Notes: a model not told the origin generated them from the letters alone. A stretch of 64,000 nucleotides of DNA from Pedobacter roseus (GCF_014395225.1 NZ_CP060723.1:2666001-2730000), one strand, 5' to 3'; positions 17,312 through 27,123 are shown, counted from the stretch's first letter. Numbers and translations: made by a program.

Positions 17312-19465
17312 TCACTTTGTCACAATCTCCACTTTCCCACCATTCCTAAACAAATCATGAGAAATAAAATACCCCTGATTGATTTTTCCATCTACTTTAA
17401 TCTCAGTAATGCCTCTGCCCTTGCCCGGTTTGCTGATAGTCAATAATTTACCCGTGCTGGTTTTCCATTTTACTTCATCAAAAAGCGGTGCGGTAACAAT
17501 GTAATTTGGATCGGTTGCAGAAAACGGATACAATCCCAGCGAACTAAACACATACCAGGCCGACATTTCGCCCGCATCATCCATACCCGAAAGTGCCAAA
17601 CCATCGCTACCTATTCCATAAAGTTCATTAAGGATTTTATCAATGATTTTTTGCGATTTCTCGGGTTTACCAATAAAAGTATAAGCAAAAGGCGCTTCGT
17701 GATCAGGCTGATTACCCTGACAGTACTGTCCGATCATGGTTTCTACATTACGGGCTATGTATTTCGGGTTCCAGGGTAAAGTAAATAACGAATCCAATTT
17801 CGATTCAAAACCATCTGCACCGCCGTATAACTCAATAAGGCCTTTCATATCATGCGGTACATAAAACGAAACCTGCCAGGCATTGGCTTCCCTGTACATG
17901 TATTCGTAATAAGGATACTGCGGATTAAAAGGCTTGATCCAATCACCATTATCCAATCTTCCCCTCATAAAACGGGTACCGGGATCGAACATGTTTTTAT
18001 AATTCTTAGATCTGGCCATTAAAATGCGGTAATTGGTGCTGTCACCGAGTTTCTTCGCGATCTGTGCCAGCGAATAATCATCGTAAGAATATTCTAACGT
18101 TTTAGAAACGCCTGCTTTTGCTTTCGTTTCTACATGTGGATTTTTAACGTCAGGATCGGAGATATAACCTTTCTCGATATATTCCTTAATAAAGGGCCGG
18201 GCACCACCTTCAACATTGGCATTGCGTAACAAAATCTGATAAGTGCCTTTAATGTCGAAGTCATCAATTCCCCTCAAATAAGCACCGGCAATAGATGATG
18301 CCCCATGATCGCCATGGAAAAAGGTTGGTATAAAGCCCGTTTTATCACCCACATCCTTCATTGATTTGATCACATCCAAAGTAACTTTAGGTGTAATTAA
18401 ACCTAAAAGCACGTCTTTATTACGGTAGGTATCCCAAAGCGATGGCTCTGTATAATAATTAAAATTACCTTTGATGATGTTGTGTTTTGCATCCTTAAAC
18501 TCACCATTTACATCGCTGCGCAAGGCCGGCCATAAAAATGAACGGTATAGGCACGAATACAACATTTGTTTTTGTTTTTCTGTACCACCTTTTACCTGGA
18601 TATTGGATAAAAGGGCCTCCCATTTTGCAGTAGCTTCATTACGGATTTGCGTAAAAGTTTTATTGCCGATTTCTTTCTCTAAATTTTCTTTAGCATTAGC
18701 CGTGCTTACAAAAGAGAGTCCGATTTTTAATTCCACCGGCCCTGCACTTCCATCAGCCAGATGCATAATGGCATAACCAGAACGTTTGCCTACATCTGTT
18801 TGATCGAGTTTATCTATCTTGCCATTTACCGTTGCATAAAAATAAATATTCTCTCCACCCTGAAAGCCCTGTATGGCCGAAGTACCCACTTGCTCGATAT
18901 TCCAGGTAGAAACGCCACTATTGGCTTTACCCATTAAAAAAAGTATTTGCCGGTCGCGGGTGTTTTTATATTCATATTGATGAAATCCAGCCCTTAAGGT
19001 TGAAGTGAGCTTTACATTTACTTTATAGTCATCCAGATAAACCTGGTAATAACCAGGTGCAGAACTTTCGTTTTTATGAGAAAATTTAGAGCCAAACTTA
19101 TTTGTAGGATTGGAAAGCGGCAAAACCGGGATGTTGCAGAGGTTCCAGTGGCCCTTATTGGTGTGTGCAAAGCCGTAAATGGTGTCGTCTTCATATTCGT
19201 AACCTGCACCAGAACCAAATTCGGTAATCGGGCTTAACTGTACCATGGCATTGGGTAATGAACTGCCTGGAAAAGTTAAACCAGCCCAGGAGCGCCAGCC
19301 TTGTGGAAGCGCATAACCCAATATTTTAGGATCGGTTAGCGGTGCCGTGCCGATAAAAGTATTGACATATTTAGTGAAAGACGTTTTGCTTTGGCTTTGA
19401 GCAGGATAACCGCTCAATACATTTAGAAATAAAATACAGAATAGAAATTTGGTTAGCGATTTCAT
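17312..19465 (-). CDS. GH92 alpha-mannosidase
   Basis: A 717-residue exported enzyme: signal peptide through GYPAQSQ. GH92 hallmarks are VNTFIGT near the start, GLTFPGSSLPNAMVQLSP, AHTNKGHWNLCNIPV, and the catalytic-domain motifs YREANAWQVSFYVPHD (E526, aligned with the proposed general acid of characterised GH92 enzymes) and GMDDAGEMSAWYVFSSLG (D630 in the general-base region). GH92 enzymes are calcium-dependent exo-alpha-mannosidases acting on N-glycans or fungal mannan. Two local variations are seen: GNQPDH (Q586) where GNEPDH is common, and Met628 two residues before D630. The linkage specificity therefore cannot be stated. It is a single-gene unit near GH95 and GH125 genes. Confidence 0.92.
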   Translation of the reverse strand: MKSLTKFLFCILFLNVLSGYPAQSQSKTSFTKYVNTFIGTAPLTDPKILGYALPQGWRSWAGLTFPGSSLPNAMVQLSPITEFGSGAGYEYEDDTIYGFAHTNKGHWNLCNIPVLPLSNPTNKFGSKFSHKNESSAPGYYQVYLDDYKVNVKLTSTLRAGFHQYEYKNTRDRQILFLMGKANSGVSTWNIEQVGTSAIQGFQGGENIYFYATVNGKIDKLDQTDVGKRSGYAIMHLADGSAGPVELKIGLSFVSTANAKENLEKEIGNKTFTQIRNEATAKWEALLSNIQVKGGTEKQKQMLYSCLYRSFLWPALRSDVNGEFKDAKHNIIKGNFNYYTEPSLWDTYRNKDVLLGLITPKVTLDVIKSMKDVGDKTGFIPTFFHGDHGASSIAGAYLRGIDDFDIKGTYQILLRNANVEGGARPFIKEYIEKGYISDPDVKNPHVETKAKAGVSKTLEYSYDDYSLAQIAKKLGDSTNYRILMARSKNYKNMFDPGTRFMRGRLDNGDWIKPFNPQYPYYEYMYREANAWQVSFYVPHDMKGLIELYGGADGFESKLDSLFTLPWNPKYIARNVETMIGQYCQGNQPDHEAPFAYTFIGKPEKSQKIIDKILNELYGIGSDGLALSGMDDAGEMSAWYVFSSLGLYPFSATDPNYIVTAPLFDEVKWKTSTGKLLTISKPGKGRGITEIKVDGKINQGYFISHDLFRNGGKVEIVTK

Positions 19466-19494
19466 TTTACATAAAACGATTTAGTGTGTACTAT

Positions 19495-19502
19495 CAAATA
19501 TA
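19495..19502 (-). promoter_or_regulatory. Putative -7 box for the GH92 gene
   Basis: TATATTTG on the minus strand, matching TAnnTTTG, 29 nt before the ATG at 19465. No clear -33 element. Confidence 0.4.
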
Positions 19503-19655
19503 GAAAATCTATTAAATCCAGCTGTTAAATATCAGAATAGTTACCTGGTAAATCTGTTGCATTAATAAAAATAAAATGCTTAAATAACTGAATAATATGC
19601 CAATAATCGAGATGCATTCGCTTATTGGCAGCAAAAACTTTTAGGTGATAATATA

Positions 19656-19663
19656 TATCTTTG
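19656..19663 (+). promoter_or_regulatory. Putative -7 box for the GH95 gene
   Basis: TATCTTTG, an exact TAnnTTTG match, 23 nt before the ATG at 19687. It supports that ATG over the upstream in-frame start at 19645, which would lie before the promoter. Confidence 0.5.
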
Positions 19664-19686
19664 AAAACACACTAATCAAATATCCC

Positions 19687-21951
19687 ATGCTTTTAAAACT
19701 TAAGCAAGTGATGCGCATTGCATTACTTTCCTGCTTTGCATTTAGTTTTTCGAATGCCGTATTTGCACAAAAGAAACAAACCAGCCCTTTATTGCTATGG
19801 GATAATAAACCCGCCAAAAACTGGATGACGGAAGCCTACCCTATTGGCAACGGCCGCATTGGCGGGATGATTTTTGGAGGTGTAAACAACGAACATATTC
19901 AATTTAACGATAATACCCTTTGGACGGGAGACGAAAATGACCGGGGTACCTATCAGGCTTTTGGTGATCTTTTTATTGATTTCGACCAGAAAGATCAAAG
20001 TTTTACCGGGTATAAACGCGAATTAAATATTGCCAATTCGGTACATTCCATCAGTTATACGCAAAAAGAAGTAAATTTTAAACGTGAGTATTTTTGCAGC
20101 TTCCCGGATAAAGTAATGGTTTTAAGACTTACTGCTGATCAAAAAAGCAAATATTCCGTTGCCATAAGGCTAAAAAACGCGCATGGTGGAAAAATAACGG
20201 TTAATGGAAATAAAGTTGAATTTAGTGGCAAATTATCAAATGGAATGCCTTACCAGGCTACTGCAGTGGTGAAAATTGAAAGCGGAAAAAGTTACCCGGT
20301 AAAGGATGAAGATGGTGAAAAATTAAAAATAGATCAGGCAGATGCCATTACCATTATTTTTACTGCAGCAACCAATTACAGCAATAAACGCGAACAGCAA
20401 TGGAAAGGTGAAGAACCCGCACCAAAAATAGACCGCATCCTTAAGAATACATTACCTAAAAGTTATGCAAACCTATTAAAAAGCCACATTGAGGACTATC
20501 AACAGTTATTTAACCGTCTAAATATCAAATTAGGCGAAAGCAACGTAAACAACAATAGTTTACCGACTTACCAAAGACTCATCAATTACAAAAAAACTCC
20601 TGATCACGATCTGGAAGCTTTAATTTTTCAATTTGGAAGGTATTTGTTGATCAGCTCTTCACGACAAGGCGGTTTACCTGCCAATTTACAGGGGCTTTGG
20701 AATGAGAGCAATACACCTCCATGGGGAAGCGATTATCACTCCAATATCAACATCCAGATGAATTATTGGCTGGCAGAACCCACTAACCTTTCCGAATGTC
20801 ATATTCCATATCTTGATTATATTAACAGCATGCGTGAAGTAAGTGCTATTGCAACACGCAAACAATACCCAAACACCCGTGGCTGGACGGTTAAAACGGA
20901 AAATAATATTTTCGGTGGAATGAGTTTTTTATGGAACACCCCAGGAAGTGCATGGTATGCTCAGGCCCTTTGGGAGCATTATGCCTTTACAAAAGATAAG
21001 GCATACTTGAAAAACTTCGCTTATCCTATTATTAAAGAAATTTCAGAATTTTGGGATGACCATTTGAAAAGAAGACCTGATGGCACTTTGGTATCCCCTT
21101 TGGGCTGGTCGCCAGAGCACGGGCCAACTGAAGACGGTGTAACCCACGATCAACAGATTGTATTCGATTTGTTTACCAATTATATTGAAGCTGCTGAAAT
21201 TTTAGGCATCGATCAGGATTATAAAAACCATATAACCGATCTTAAAGCACATTTGTTAAAGCCAAAAATCGGGAAGTGGGGCCAATTGCAGGAATGGGAA
21301 ACCGATCGTGATGACCCGAAAGATCAACACAGACATATTTCCCACTTATTTGGTTTACATCCTGGCAGGGAAATCAGTACCATTAAAACGCCTGAATTGG
21401 CTAAAGCTGCAAAAGTAACCCTAACTGCACGTGGCGATGAATCAACCGGTTGGTCAATGGCCTGGAAAATGAATTTCTGGGCGAGGTTACAGGATGGTAA
21501 TCATGCCTATAAAATATTGCAGAATTTTATTACGCCAGTTGGTGGCTCAGGCACTGATTACAACAAAGGTGGAGGAATTTATTCTAATCTTTTCTGTGCG
21601 CACCCACCTTTTCAAATAGATGGAAATTTTGGCTACACTGCAGGCATTTCAGAAATGTTATTGCAAAGCCAAACAGGCGAACTTCAATTTTTGCCTGCAA
21701 TACCCGATCAATGGTCGGCGGGGACTATCCAGGGACTAAAAGCACGAGGCAACTTTGAAATTACCAATTTGCAATGGAAGGATGGTAAAATTGTAAAACT
21801 ATCAATCAAATCACTATCTGGTGAAGATTGTATCGTGAGGTGTCCGAATGCATTGAAAAAAATTAAAGGAATTACAGAAGAAAAATCAGGAAACGATTTT
21901 AAATACAGTTTTAAAACGCAGGTTGGGAAAATGTATAATTTTGAAGGATAG
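19687..21951 (+). CDS. GH95 alpha-L-fucosidase
   Basis: A 754-residue exported glycoside hydrolase with signal peptide MLLKLKQVMRIALLSCFAFS to VFAQ. The N-terminal domain has AYPIGNGRIGGMIFGG and NDNTLWTGDEND. The (alpha/alpha)6 catalytic domain has GGLPANLQGLWNES, WGSDYHSNINIQMNYW (the paired Asn), SPLGWSPEHGP (Glu) and HPPFQIDGNFGYTAG (Asp). These match the inverting GH95 mechanism, in which two Asn and an Asp activate water. The family includes 1,2-alpha-L-fucosidases and some galactosidases. It is divergent from GH92. Together they could trim fucosylated, mannose-rich glycans (inference). Confidence 0.92.
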   Translation: MLLKLKQVMRIALLSCFAFSFSNAVFAQKKQTSPLLLWDNKPAKNWMTEAYPIGNGRIGGMIFGGVNNEHIQFNDNTLWTGDENDRGTYQAFGDLFIDFDQKDQSFTGYKRELNIANSVHSISYTQKEVNFKREYFCSFPDKVMVLRLTADQKSKYSVAIRLKNAHGGKITVNGNKVEFSGKLSNGMPYQATAVVKIESGKSYPVKDEDGEKLKIDQADAITIIFTAATNYSNKREQQWKGEEPAPKIDRILKNTLPKSYANLLKSHIEDYQQLFNRLNIKLGESNVNNNSLPTYQRLINYKKTPDHDLEALIFQFGRYLLISSSRQGGLPANLQGLWNESNTPPWGSDYHSNINIQMNYWLAEPTNLSECHIPYLDYINSMREVSAIATRKQYPNTRGWTVKTENNIFGGMSFLWNTPGSAWYAQALWEHYAFTKDKAYLKNFAYPIIKEISEFWDDHLKRRPDGTLVSPLGWSPEHGPTEDGVTHDQQIVFDLFTNYIEAAEILGIDQDYKNHITDLKAHLLKPKIGKWGQLQEWETDRDDPKDQHRHISHLFGLHPGREISTIKTPELAKAAKVTLTARGDESTGWSMAWKMNFWARLQDGNHAYKILQNFITPVGGSGTDYNKGGGIYSNLFCAHPPFQIDGNFGYTAGISEMLLQSQTGELQFLPAIPDQWSAGTIQGLKARGNFEITNLQWKDGKIVKLSIKSLSGEDCIVRCPNALKKIKGITEEKSGNDFKYSFKTQVGKMYNFEG

Positions 21952-22080
21952 AGTGAATGAATTAGTGAAGGATAGAATGATTGAATGAGAAAAGGATAGA
22001 ATTATTGAATGAAGGAATGACTGAATAAGAGGCTAATGGAACATGTTATCATTCAAAATTCACTCATTCAACTATTAATT
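21948..22080. repeat. Degenerate GAATGA-type simple repeat
   Basis: After the GH95 stop the sequence is made of loose repeats of GAATGA, GGATAGA and ATTGAATGA to about 22030. It ends with the inverse ATTCACTCATTCAAC at about 22060, which could fold back. Confidence 0.55.
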
Positions 22081-22127
22081 TTCAAACATTTCTAGTCTGA
22101 TATTCGTCTTTATCTAAAAGGAAAACC

Positions 22128-22481
22128 ATGAGTACATCTAATAAAATACTGACCGAGCACAATGCTAAAGTTGTTGTACTTGATTTTATCAATGCATTAA
22201 ATTCGGAAGACTTTGATCTGGCCAGACAGCAATTGAAAGACGACATGACTTTTAAAGGCGTTATGGGCGAAAGAAATGGTGCCGATGTATACATAGAAGA
22301 CATGAAAAAGATGAAATTCAAATATGATATTAAAAAAGTATTTGTAGATCAGGAAGAGGTTTGCCTTTGGTATGATATTAATATGGGTGCAAAAACAATC
22401 TTTTCTTGTGGTTGGTACAAAATCGTAGATGAAAAAATTCAATCGTTTCAGGTAATATTCGATCCGAGGCCAATTTTATAA
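22128..22481 (+). CDS. NTF2-like (SnoaL-fold) protein
   Basis: A 117-residue soluble protein with the small NTF2-like fold pattern: helix NAKVVVLDFINALNSEDFD at the start, DDMTFKGVMGERNGADVYI in the middle, and a final strand pair ending VIFDPRPIL. Such proteins are ligand-binding or small-molecule isomerase-like domains; no active-site residues are diagnostic here. It is a single gene between GH95 and a histidine kinase, followed by an inverted-repeat element. Confidence 0.75.
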   Translation: MSTSNKILTEHNAKVVVLDFINALNSEDFDLARQQLKDDMTFKGVMGERNGADVYIEDMKKMKFKYDIKKVFVDQEEVCLWYDINMGAKTIFSCGWYKIVDEKIQSFQVIFDPRPIL

Positions 22482-22528
22482 GATTAATAAGATGGCTTTA
22501 TATGCAATTGTCATCCTGAAAAACTACC

Positions 22529-22609
22529 TCATTTCGACCGCAGTGGAGAAATCTATAAAAGGAATTTAGCAGCAGATTTCTTCGCTCCATTGCATTTCGG
22601 TCGAAATGA
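22529..22609. repeat. Inverted pair of a dispersed repeat (TCATTTCGACCG family)
   Basis: TCATTTCGACCG...GGAGAAATCT (22529-22554) faces an inverted, slightly longer version at 22574-22609 (AGATTTC...CGGTCGAAATGA). The whole would form a long hairpin. A single half-copy occurs at 28337-28373. Confidence 0.75.
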
Positions 22610-22621
22610 CGAACGGAATAA

Positions 22622-22813
22622 CTAGCAAACCTGTTTTAGCTTTTTAATGATAATGTGACTATTTTCTAATTGGAATAGAAACATTAAAAATTCATCCGTT
22701 TCACTGATCTCGATATTTTTAATTTTGCCTGATTGGTTTCCATTGGAAATATCATCCCCAACTTTCAATTCCAGCAGCGTAGAGGTTGGTAACTGATCGT
22801 GTACAGCTATCAT
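22622..22813 (-). CDS. Small hypothetical protein coupled to a histidine kinase
   Basis: A 63-residue protein, no family recognised: LELKVGDDISNGNQSGKI followed by two strand-like stretches. Its ATG overlaps the kinase TGA as ATGA (22810-22813), a strong sign of translational coupling. It is acidic and soluble with no signal peptide. A role with the kinase is an inference from this overlap only. Confidence 0.6.
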   Translation of the reverse strand: MIAVHDQLPTSTLLELKVGDDISNGNQSGKIKNIEISETDEFLMFLFQLENSHIIIKKLKQVC

Positions 22814-23997
22814 TTTTTATATGGGATATGTAAGATAAAACAGGTTTTTTCCGGAGTAGAAGAAACTTCTAAAGATCCCTCATGTGCATTGGCAATTTCT
22901 GATGCAATATATAAACCCAAACCAAGTCCTTTTTGATTTGGCTCTACCTCTCCCCTCGAAAAAGGCTGAAATAAGCGCTCCATGGTAGCCGCAGGAATCT
23001 GTTTGCCCTTATTAGCGACACAGAGGTTAAATTCTTCACTAGAGCTAAAAGCTGTAATTACTACGGGAGAATCTGCTGGTGAGTAATTTAAGGCATTGCC
23101 CAGCAGGTTAGAGAAAAGTTGCGCCAACCGCTTTCCGTCGGCATTAACCGGGTGACGAAAATCAAAATTTAATTCAATATTTCTGCCCGGCCAAATGGTT
23201 TGCATTTCGTCTACCACCTGGATAAGCAGTTTTTCCAGGTCCTCATCGGGTGTTCTGGTGATGGCAATCCCTTCGCCTAAACGGCCACTGGCAAAATCGA
23301 GCATATTTTCTATAAGGCCATTCATCCTGAATGAAGAGTCTTTAACAATTTTTGCAATACGGATTCCACGTTCGTCTAAATTCAAACGCGATAACAATTG
23401 GGCGCTACTCGATATTGCATTTAAAGGATTCCGAAGATCATGGCCTAAAATGGCAATAAACTGCTCCCTTAAAACGGCAACCGCTTGTTGTTCTTTCAGC
23501 TCCAATTCGGTTTTGGCTATTTGTTCAAGTGCATCTAAATGAAATGCAATTAAATCGGCAAACATGGTAAACATCCCTGTTATAGTAGGATTTTTAAGCT
23601 TGGCCGGTTTAGGGTCAATTGCACACAGTGTACCAAAAAAGTCGCCATTTTTTAAAATAATCGGAACGGAAATATAACTTTGAAAGCCATACATTGTTGG
23701 TGTATGGTGCCCCCTGAAATTCTCATCTTCGTCAACATGATCAATCACAACCGCTTGCTGATGCTGCCTTATTTCGTTACAGATGGTTGTTTCTAACTTC
23801 AATTCTCCACCTACCGGTAAACCAAAATTAATTTCATCAAGAACAGCACATACAGTCCATTTATCTGAAGTTACCCTGGCCACAGCAGAAAAGCCCATTC
23901 CAGTTGTCCGGCACACAATTTCTAAAATATGTGCAACAGCAGGTATTTTGTTGATACTCTCTATATCAGAAAGGATGGTTCTATTGGGATCTTGCAA
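22810..23997 (-). CDS. Cytosolic GAF-domain sensor histidine kinase
   Basis: A 395-residue kinase without membrane segments. A GAF domain spans about residues 20-150 (SYISVPIILKNGDFFGTLCAID), then HisKA with the phospho-acceptor H186 in ILGHDLRNPLNAISSS, and the HATPase domain with NLLGNALNYSP (N box), CVANKGKQIP and GLGLGLYIASEI (G box). No response regulator gene is adjacent, so the partner is unknown. Similar GAF kinases in Bacteroidota and cyanobacteria respond to light, redox or small ligands; no chromophore Cys is evident. Confidence 0.9.
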   Translation of the reverse strand: MQDPNRTILSDIESINKIPAVAHILEIVCRTTGMGFSAVARVTSDKWTVCAVLDEINFGLPVGGELKLETTICNEIRQHQQAVVIDHVDEDENFRGHHTPTMYGFQSYISVPIILKNGDFFGTLCAIDPKPAKLKNPTITGMFTMFADLIAFHLDALEQIAKTELELKEQQAVAVLREQFIAILGHDLRNPLNAISSSAQLLSRLNLDERGIRIAKIVKDSSFRMNGLIENMLDFASGRLGEGIAITRTPDEDLEKLLIQVVDEMQTIWPGRNIELNFDFRHPVNADGKRLAQLFSNLLGNALNYSPADSPVVITAFSSSEEFNLCVANKGKQIPAATMERLFQPFSRGEVEPNQKGLGLGLYIASEIANAHEGSLEVSSTPEKTCFILHIPYKK

Positions 23998-24188
23998 AGC
24001 GGGATGAATAATCTAGCTGCAATTTACAAATATTTCTTCTCGTAATAACTATCGATTAAATATTCTAACGCATGTTTTACAAAAAACGTAAATTTAACAC
24101 TTATGAACGTATTAATCCACGTAAATAATCATAATGTATGCTATAAACCGGGTAAATGCTACAAAGATAATTTTAATAAAGCAAGACT

Positions 24189-24224
24189 ATATTGATCAGC
24201 GAAAATGATATCACTGATCAATAT
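24189..24224. repeat. Inverted repeat downstream of GH125
   Basis: ATATTGATCAG (24189-24199) and CTGATCAATAT (24214-24224) are perfect 11-nt arms with a 14-nt loop. It lies just after the GH125 stop; there is no long T-run, so it may be an imperfect terminator or a 3' stabiliser. Confidence 0.55.
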
Positions 24225-24235
24225 GCTTGTATATG

Positions 24236-25660
24236 TTACGCCTTTAATAAAGCAGGCTTTTCATGATAGGTGCGCCAAAGCAGCTCACCAAATAAGGTGT
24301 TAGACCAGGCAAACCATGCTCTTGTAAAGTTTGCAGGATTATCTTTATTAAACGATTCGTGCATAAAACCTTTGCCAGCATGTGTTTTACGCAAAGTATC
24401 GATACAATATTTAATCTCAGCGTCGTCTTTTGAAGTTAATGCACGCATGGTGATACTCATCGGCCAGATCATGTCCTGTCCTGCATGCGGACCACCAATT
24501 CCTTCTGCAGCTGTACCTTTAAAGAAATAAGGATTGTCTTTAGAAAGGGCAAATTTCCTGGTATTCTGATAAATAGGATCATCAATCTTCATTGCACCCA
24601 AATATGGTAAACCCAATAAACTCGGTACATTAGAATCGTCCATTAAATAGGAACTTCCAAAACCATCAACCTCAAAAGCATAAATTTTGCCATATTTTGG
24701 ATGGTTCACGATGGCGTGTTTCTGCAAAGCAGCACTCACCTCATCAGCAAGGTTTAACAAATTGCTTTCTAAAGTTTTATCGCTTTGCAAAGCCTTGATC
24801 ATTTCAGCAGCCTGTTTTAAACTAGATACCGCGAAGAAATTAGATGGGACTAAGAAAGGAAAAATGGTGGCATCATCACTCGGGCGGAAAGCCGAACAGA
24901 TCAAACCCACCGGATTTACCGGAAAACCATAACCAGCCATCGGTAACGAATCTGTAGGTTGTGTAGTTTCTCTCTGGAAGTGATATGGGCCTTTATCAGC
25001 TTTGCGCTGCTGCTCTTTAAATGTTTTTAAAGTGGCTTCGATTCCTTTTTTCCAATCGGCATCAAAAGGTGTTTTATCGCCTGTTTTTTTCCAGTAATGA
25101 TAGGCCAGGCGGATCGGATAACATAATGAATCAATTTCCCATTTACGTTCGTGCACACCGGGCTGCATAGCTGTTTTATCTGTTTTCCACTCACCTACTT
25201 TGGTGGCGTCGCCATAAAAAGCATTGGCGTAAGGATCTTTTAAAACGCATTGTGTCTGATGGATAATTACACCTGCAATTAGTTTTTTAAGTGGTTCATC
25301 TTCATTTACAAACTGAAGATAAGGCCAAACCTGCGCAGAACTATCGCGTAGCCACATGGCATCGATGTCGCCGGTAATTACATAAGTATCTGGTCGGCCA
25401 TTTTTTTCAGAATGGTAAACGGTAGTATCGAGTGTATTGGGAAAACAGTTTTCGAATAACCAGGCCAGTTCAGGGTTTTTAACGTTAGCCTGGAAAGTTT
25501 TGATAGCAGCATCTACGGCCTTGCTCTGAAAATGTCGTTTTGCTGCAGCTACGCGTACCACAGGAAACTCTGGTGCGAGATTAGCCGCAAAAGAAAATTT
25601 CGATGCGACAACTCCTGCTCCTAATAAGCCTGTGTTTTGTATAAATGTTCTTCTTTTCAT
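24236..25660 (-). CDS. GH125 exo-alpha-1,6-mannosidase
   Basis: A 474-residue glycoside hydrolase exported by a twin-arginine-like signal, MKRRTFIQNTGLLGAGVVAS. Family marks include VITGDIDAMWLRDSSAQVWPYL, HERKWEIDSLCYPIRLAYHYW, GSSYLMDDSNVPSLLGLPYLG, GGPHAGQDMIWPMS and the C-terminal FTRAWFAWSNTLFGELLW. GH125 enzymes are metal-independent, inverting exo-alpha-1,6-mannosidases that act on N-glycan or mannan branches. Export by Tat suggests folding before export. It is a monocistronic gene. Confidence 0.92.
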   Translation of the reverse strand: MKRRTFIQNTGLLGAGVVASKFSFAANLAPEFPVVRVAAAKRHFQSKAVDAAIKTFQANVKNPELAWLFENCFPNTLDTTVYHSEKNGRPDTYVITGDIDAMWLRDSSAQVWPYLQFVNEDEPLKKLIAGVIIHQTQCVLKDPYANAFYGDATKVGEWKTDKTAMQPGVHERKWEIDSLCYPIRLAYHYWKKTGDKTPFDADWKKGIEATLKTFKEQQRKADKGPYHFQRETTQPTDSLPMAGYGFPVNPVGLICSAFRPSDDATIFPFLVPSNFFAVSSLKQAAEMIKALQSDKTLESNLLNLADEVSAALQKHAIVNHPKYGKIYAFEVDGFGSSYLMDDSNVPSLLGLPYLGAMKIDDPIYQNTRKFALSKDNPYFFKGTAAEGIGGPHAGQDMIWPMSITMRALTSKDDAEIKYCIDTLRKTHAGKGFMHESFNKDNPANFTRAWFAWSNTLFGELLWRTYHEKPALLKA

Positions 25661-25935
25661 TATGATGTGTTATGATAATTTGGTTCCGTTTTAATTAACC
25701 GAAATCTGTCTGATATTGATTCTACTCAATAAAAAGGAGAAGATTTTATTCGGTTAGCGCTTAACAAATATTATTATAATTTTTGGAACATCAAAATGAT
25801 AAACAGCAATTGAAATACTCCTAAATCGATTTTCTTTAGCTTAACTTGTTGTTATATAATTAGTACAATCCTAAAGGGTTAAACATCCGCGAAAATAAAT
25901 TGATTTTGTATCTTTAAGAAACCAAACCTATTGTC

Positions 25936-27123
25936 ATGAATACAGATCCTTCCATCCTATCCAAACGCATTTTATCTATTGATATATTACGTGGAATCGT
26001 GATGATTATTATGGCTTTAGATCATACACGGGATTTCTTCCATATTGGGGCGATGACAGGTGATCCGCTAAATCCCGAAACCACTTCAGGAATACTATTC
26101 TTTACCCGTTGGATTACCCATTTTTGTGCGCCTACTTTTGTTTTTCTATCGGGCTTATCCGCTTATTTATCTGCACAGAATAAAACGCCGGCACAGGCCA
26201 GTGCTTTTTTATTTAAACGTGGTCTTTGGCTTATATTTATCGAAATCGCAATTATATCATTAGGCTTAACTTTTAATCTGCAATACAACTTCATTATTCT
26301 CCAGGTAATCTGGGCAATCGGCTGGAGCATGATCTTTTTAGCCCTCGCAAGCCGTATTTCATATCAAACGGTACTGATTAGTGGGGTAATAATGGTTTTT
26401 GGACACAATATTTTTAATTTATTCCCTGCCCCTCAGGATCCAACCGGTGGATTGATTTTAAAAGTGTTCTTTACTGCATCCGGAACGGTTGTCCCTTTAT
26501 CAGCCAATCATTTAGTTGGTGTCTTCTACGCCATCCTCCCATGGACAGGTGTTATGTTTGTGGGCTATGGAATTGGGACCTGGTTTAAGAAAAGTTATGA
26601 AGTAAAACGTAGACAACGCAATTTATTGATTGCAGGCTCCGTAACCATATTCCTTTTTATTGCTTTAAGGTTGATCAATGTTTATGGTGATCCTGTTCCG
26701 AGAAAAGAATATCAAGACTTGTTTAAAAATCTTTTAGCCTTTTTCAACGTGAGCAAATACCCGCCATCGCTACAATACATCTCTATGACTGTGGGTACGG
26801 CGATGTTGATTTTAGCTTTTACAGAAAGAATTAATAATTGGTTTACTAAAATAGCTTCAGTTTATGGTTCTGTGCCATTCTTTTACTATGTAATTCACTT
26901 TTACCTCTTGCATACCATCCTTGTTGTAGTATTTTTCGCCACCGGGCATAACACCAAGGAAATTATACAGGTGCCGTTTTTATTTAGGCCTGCAGCGTTT
27001 GGCTTTAGTTTGCCTATCGTATATTTAATATGGATTTGCGTGGTGGCATTATTGTATTTACCATGCCGGTGGTTTAAAAAGTATAAAGAAACACACCGGC
27101 AGTGGTGGTTAAGTTACGTTTAA
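25936..27123 (+). CDS. DUF1624/HGSNAT-like polytopic membrane protein
   Basis: A 395-residue inner-membrane protein with about 9-10 hydrophobic segments. The N-terminus RILSIDILRGIVMIIMALDHTRDFF matches the heparan-alpha-glucosaminide N-acetyltransferase-like family, in which a His in the first membrane segment takes the acetyl group. The next segment carries HFCAPTFVFLSGLSAYL. Bacterial members are uncharacterised transmembrane acyltransferases. A partial -7 box (TATCTTTA) lies just upstream. The 3' end overlaps the convergent thioredoxin-fold gene by 4 bp. Confidence 0.85.
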   Translation: MNTDPSILSKRILSIDILRGIVMIIMALDHTRDFFHIGAMTGDPLNPETTSGILFFTRWITHFCAPTFVFLSGLSAYLSAQNKTPAQASAFLFKRGLWLIFIEIAIISLGLTFNLQYNFIILQVIWAIGWSMIFLALASRISYQTVLISGVIMVFGHNIFNLFPAPQDPTGGLILKVFFTASGTVVPLSANHLVGVFYAILPWTGVMFVGYGIGTWFKKSYEVKRRQRNLLIAGSVTIFLFIALRLINVYGDPVPRKEYQDLFKNLLAFFNVSKYPPSLQYISMTVGTAMLILAFTERINNWFTKIASVYGSVPFFYYVIHFYLLHTILVVVFFATGHNTKEIIQVPFLFRPAAFGFSLPIVYLIWICVVALLYLPCRWFKKYKETHRQWWLSYV

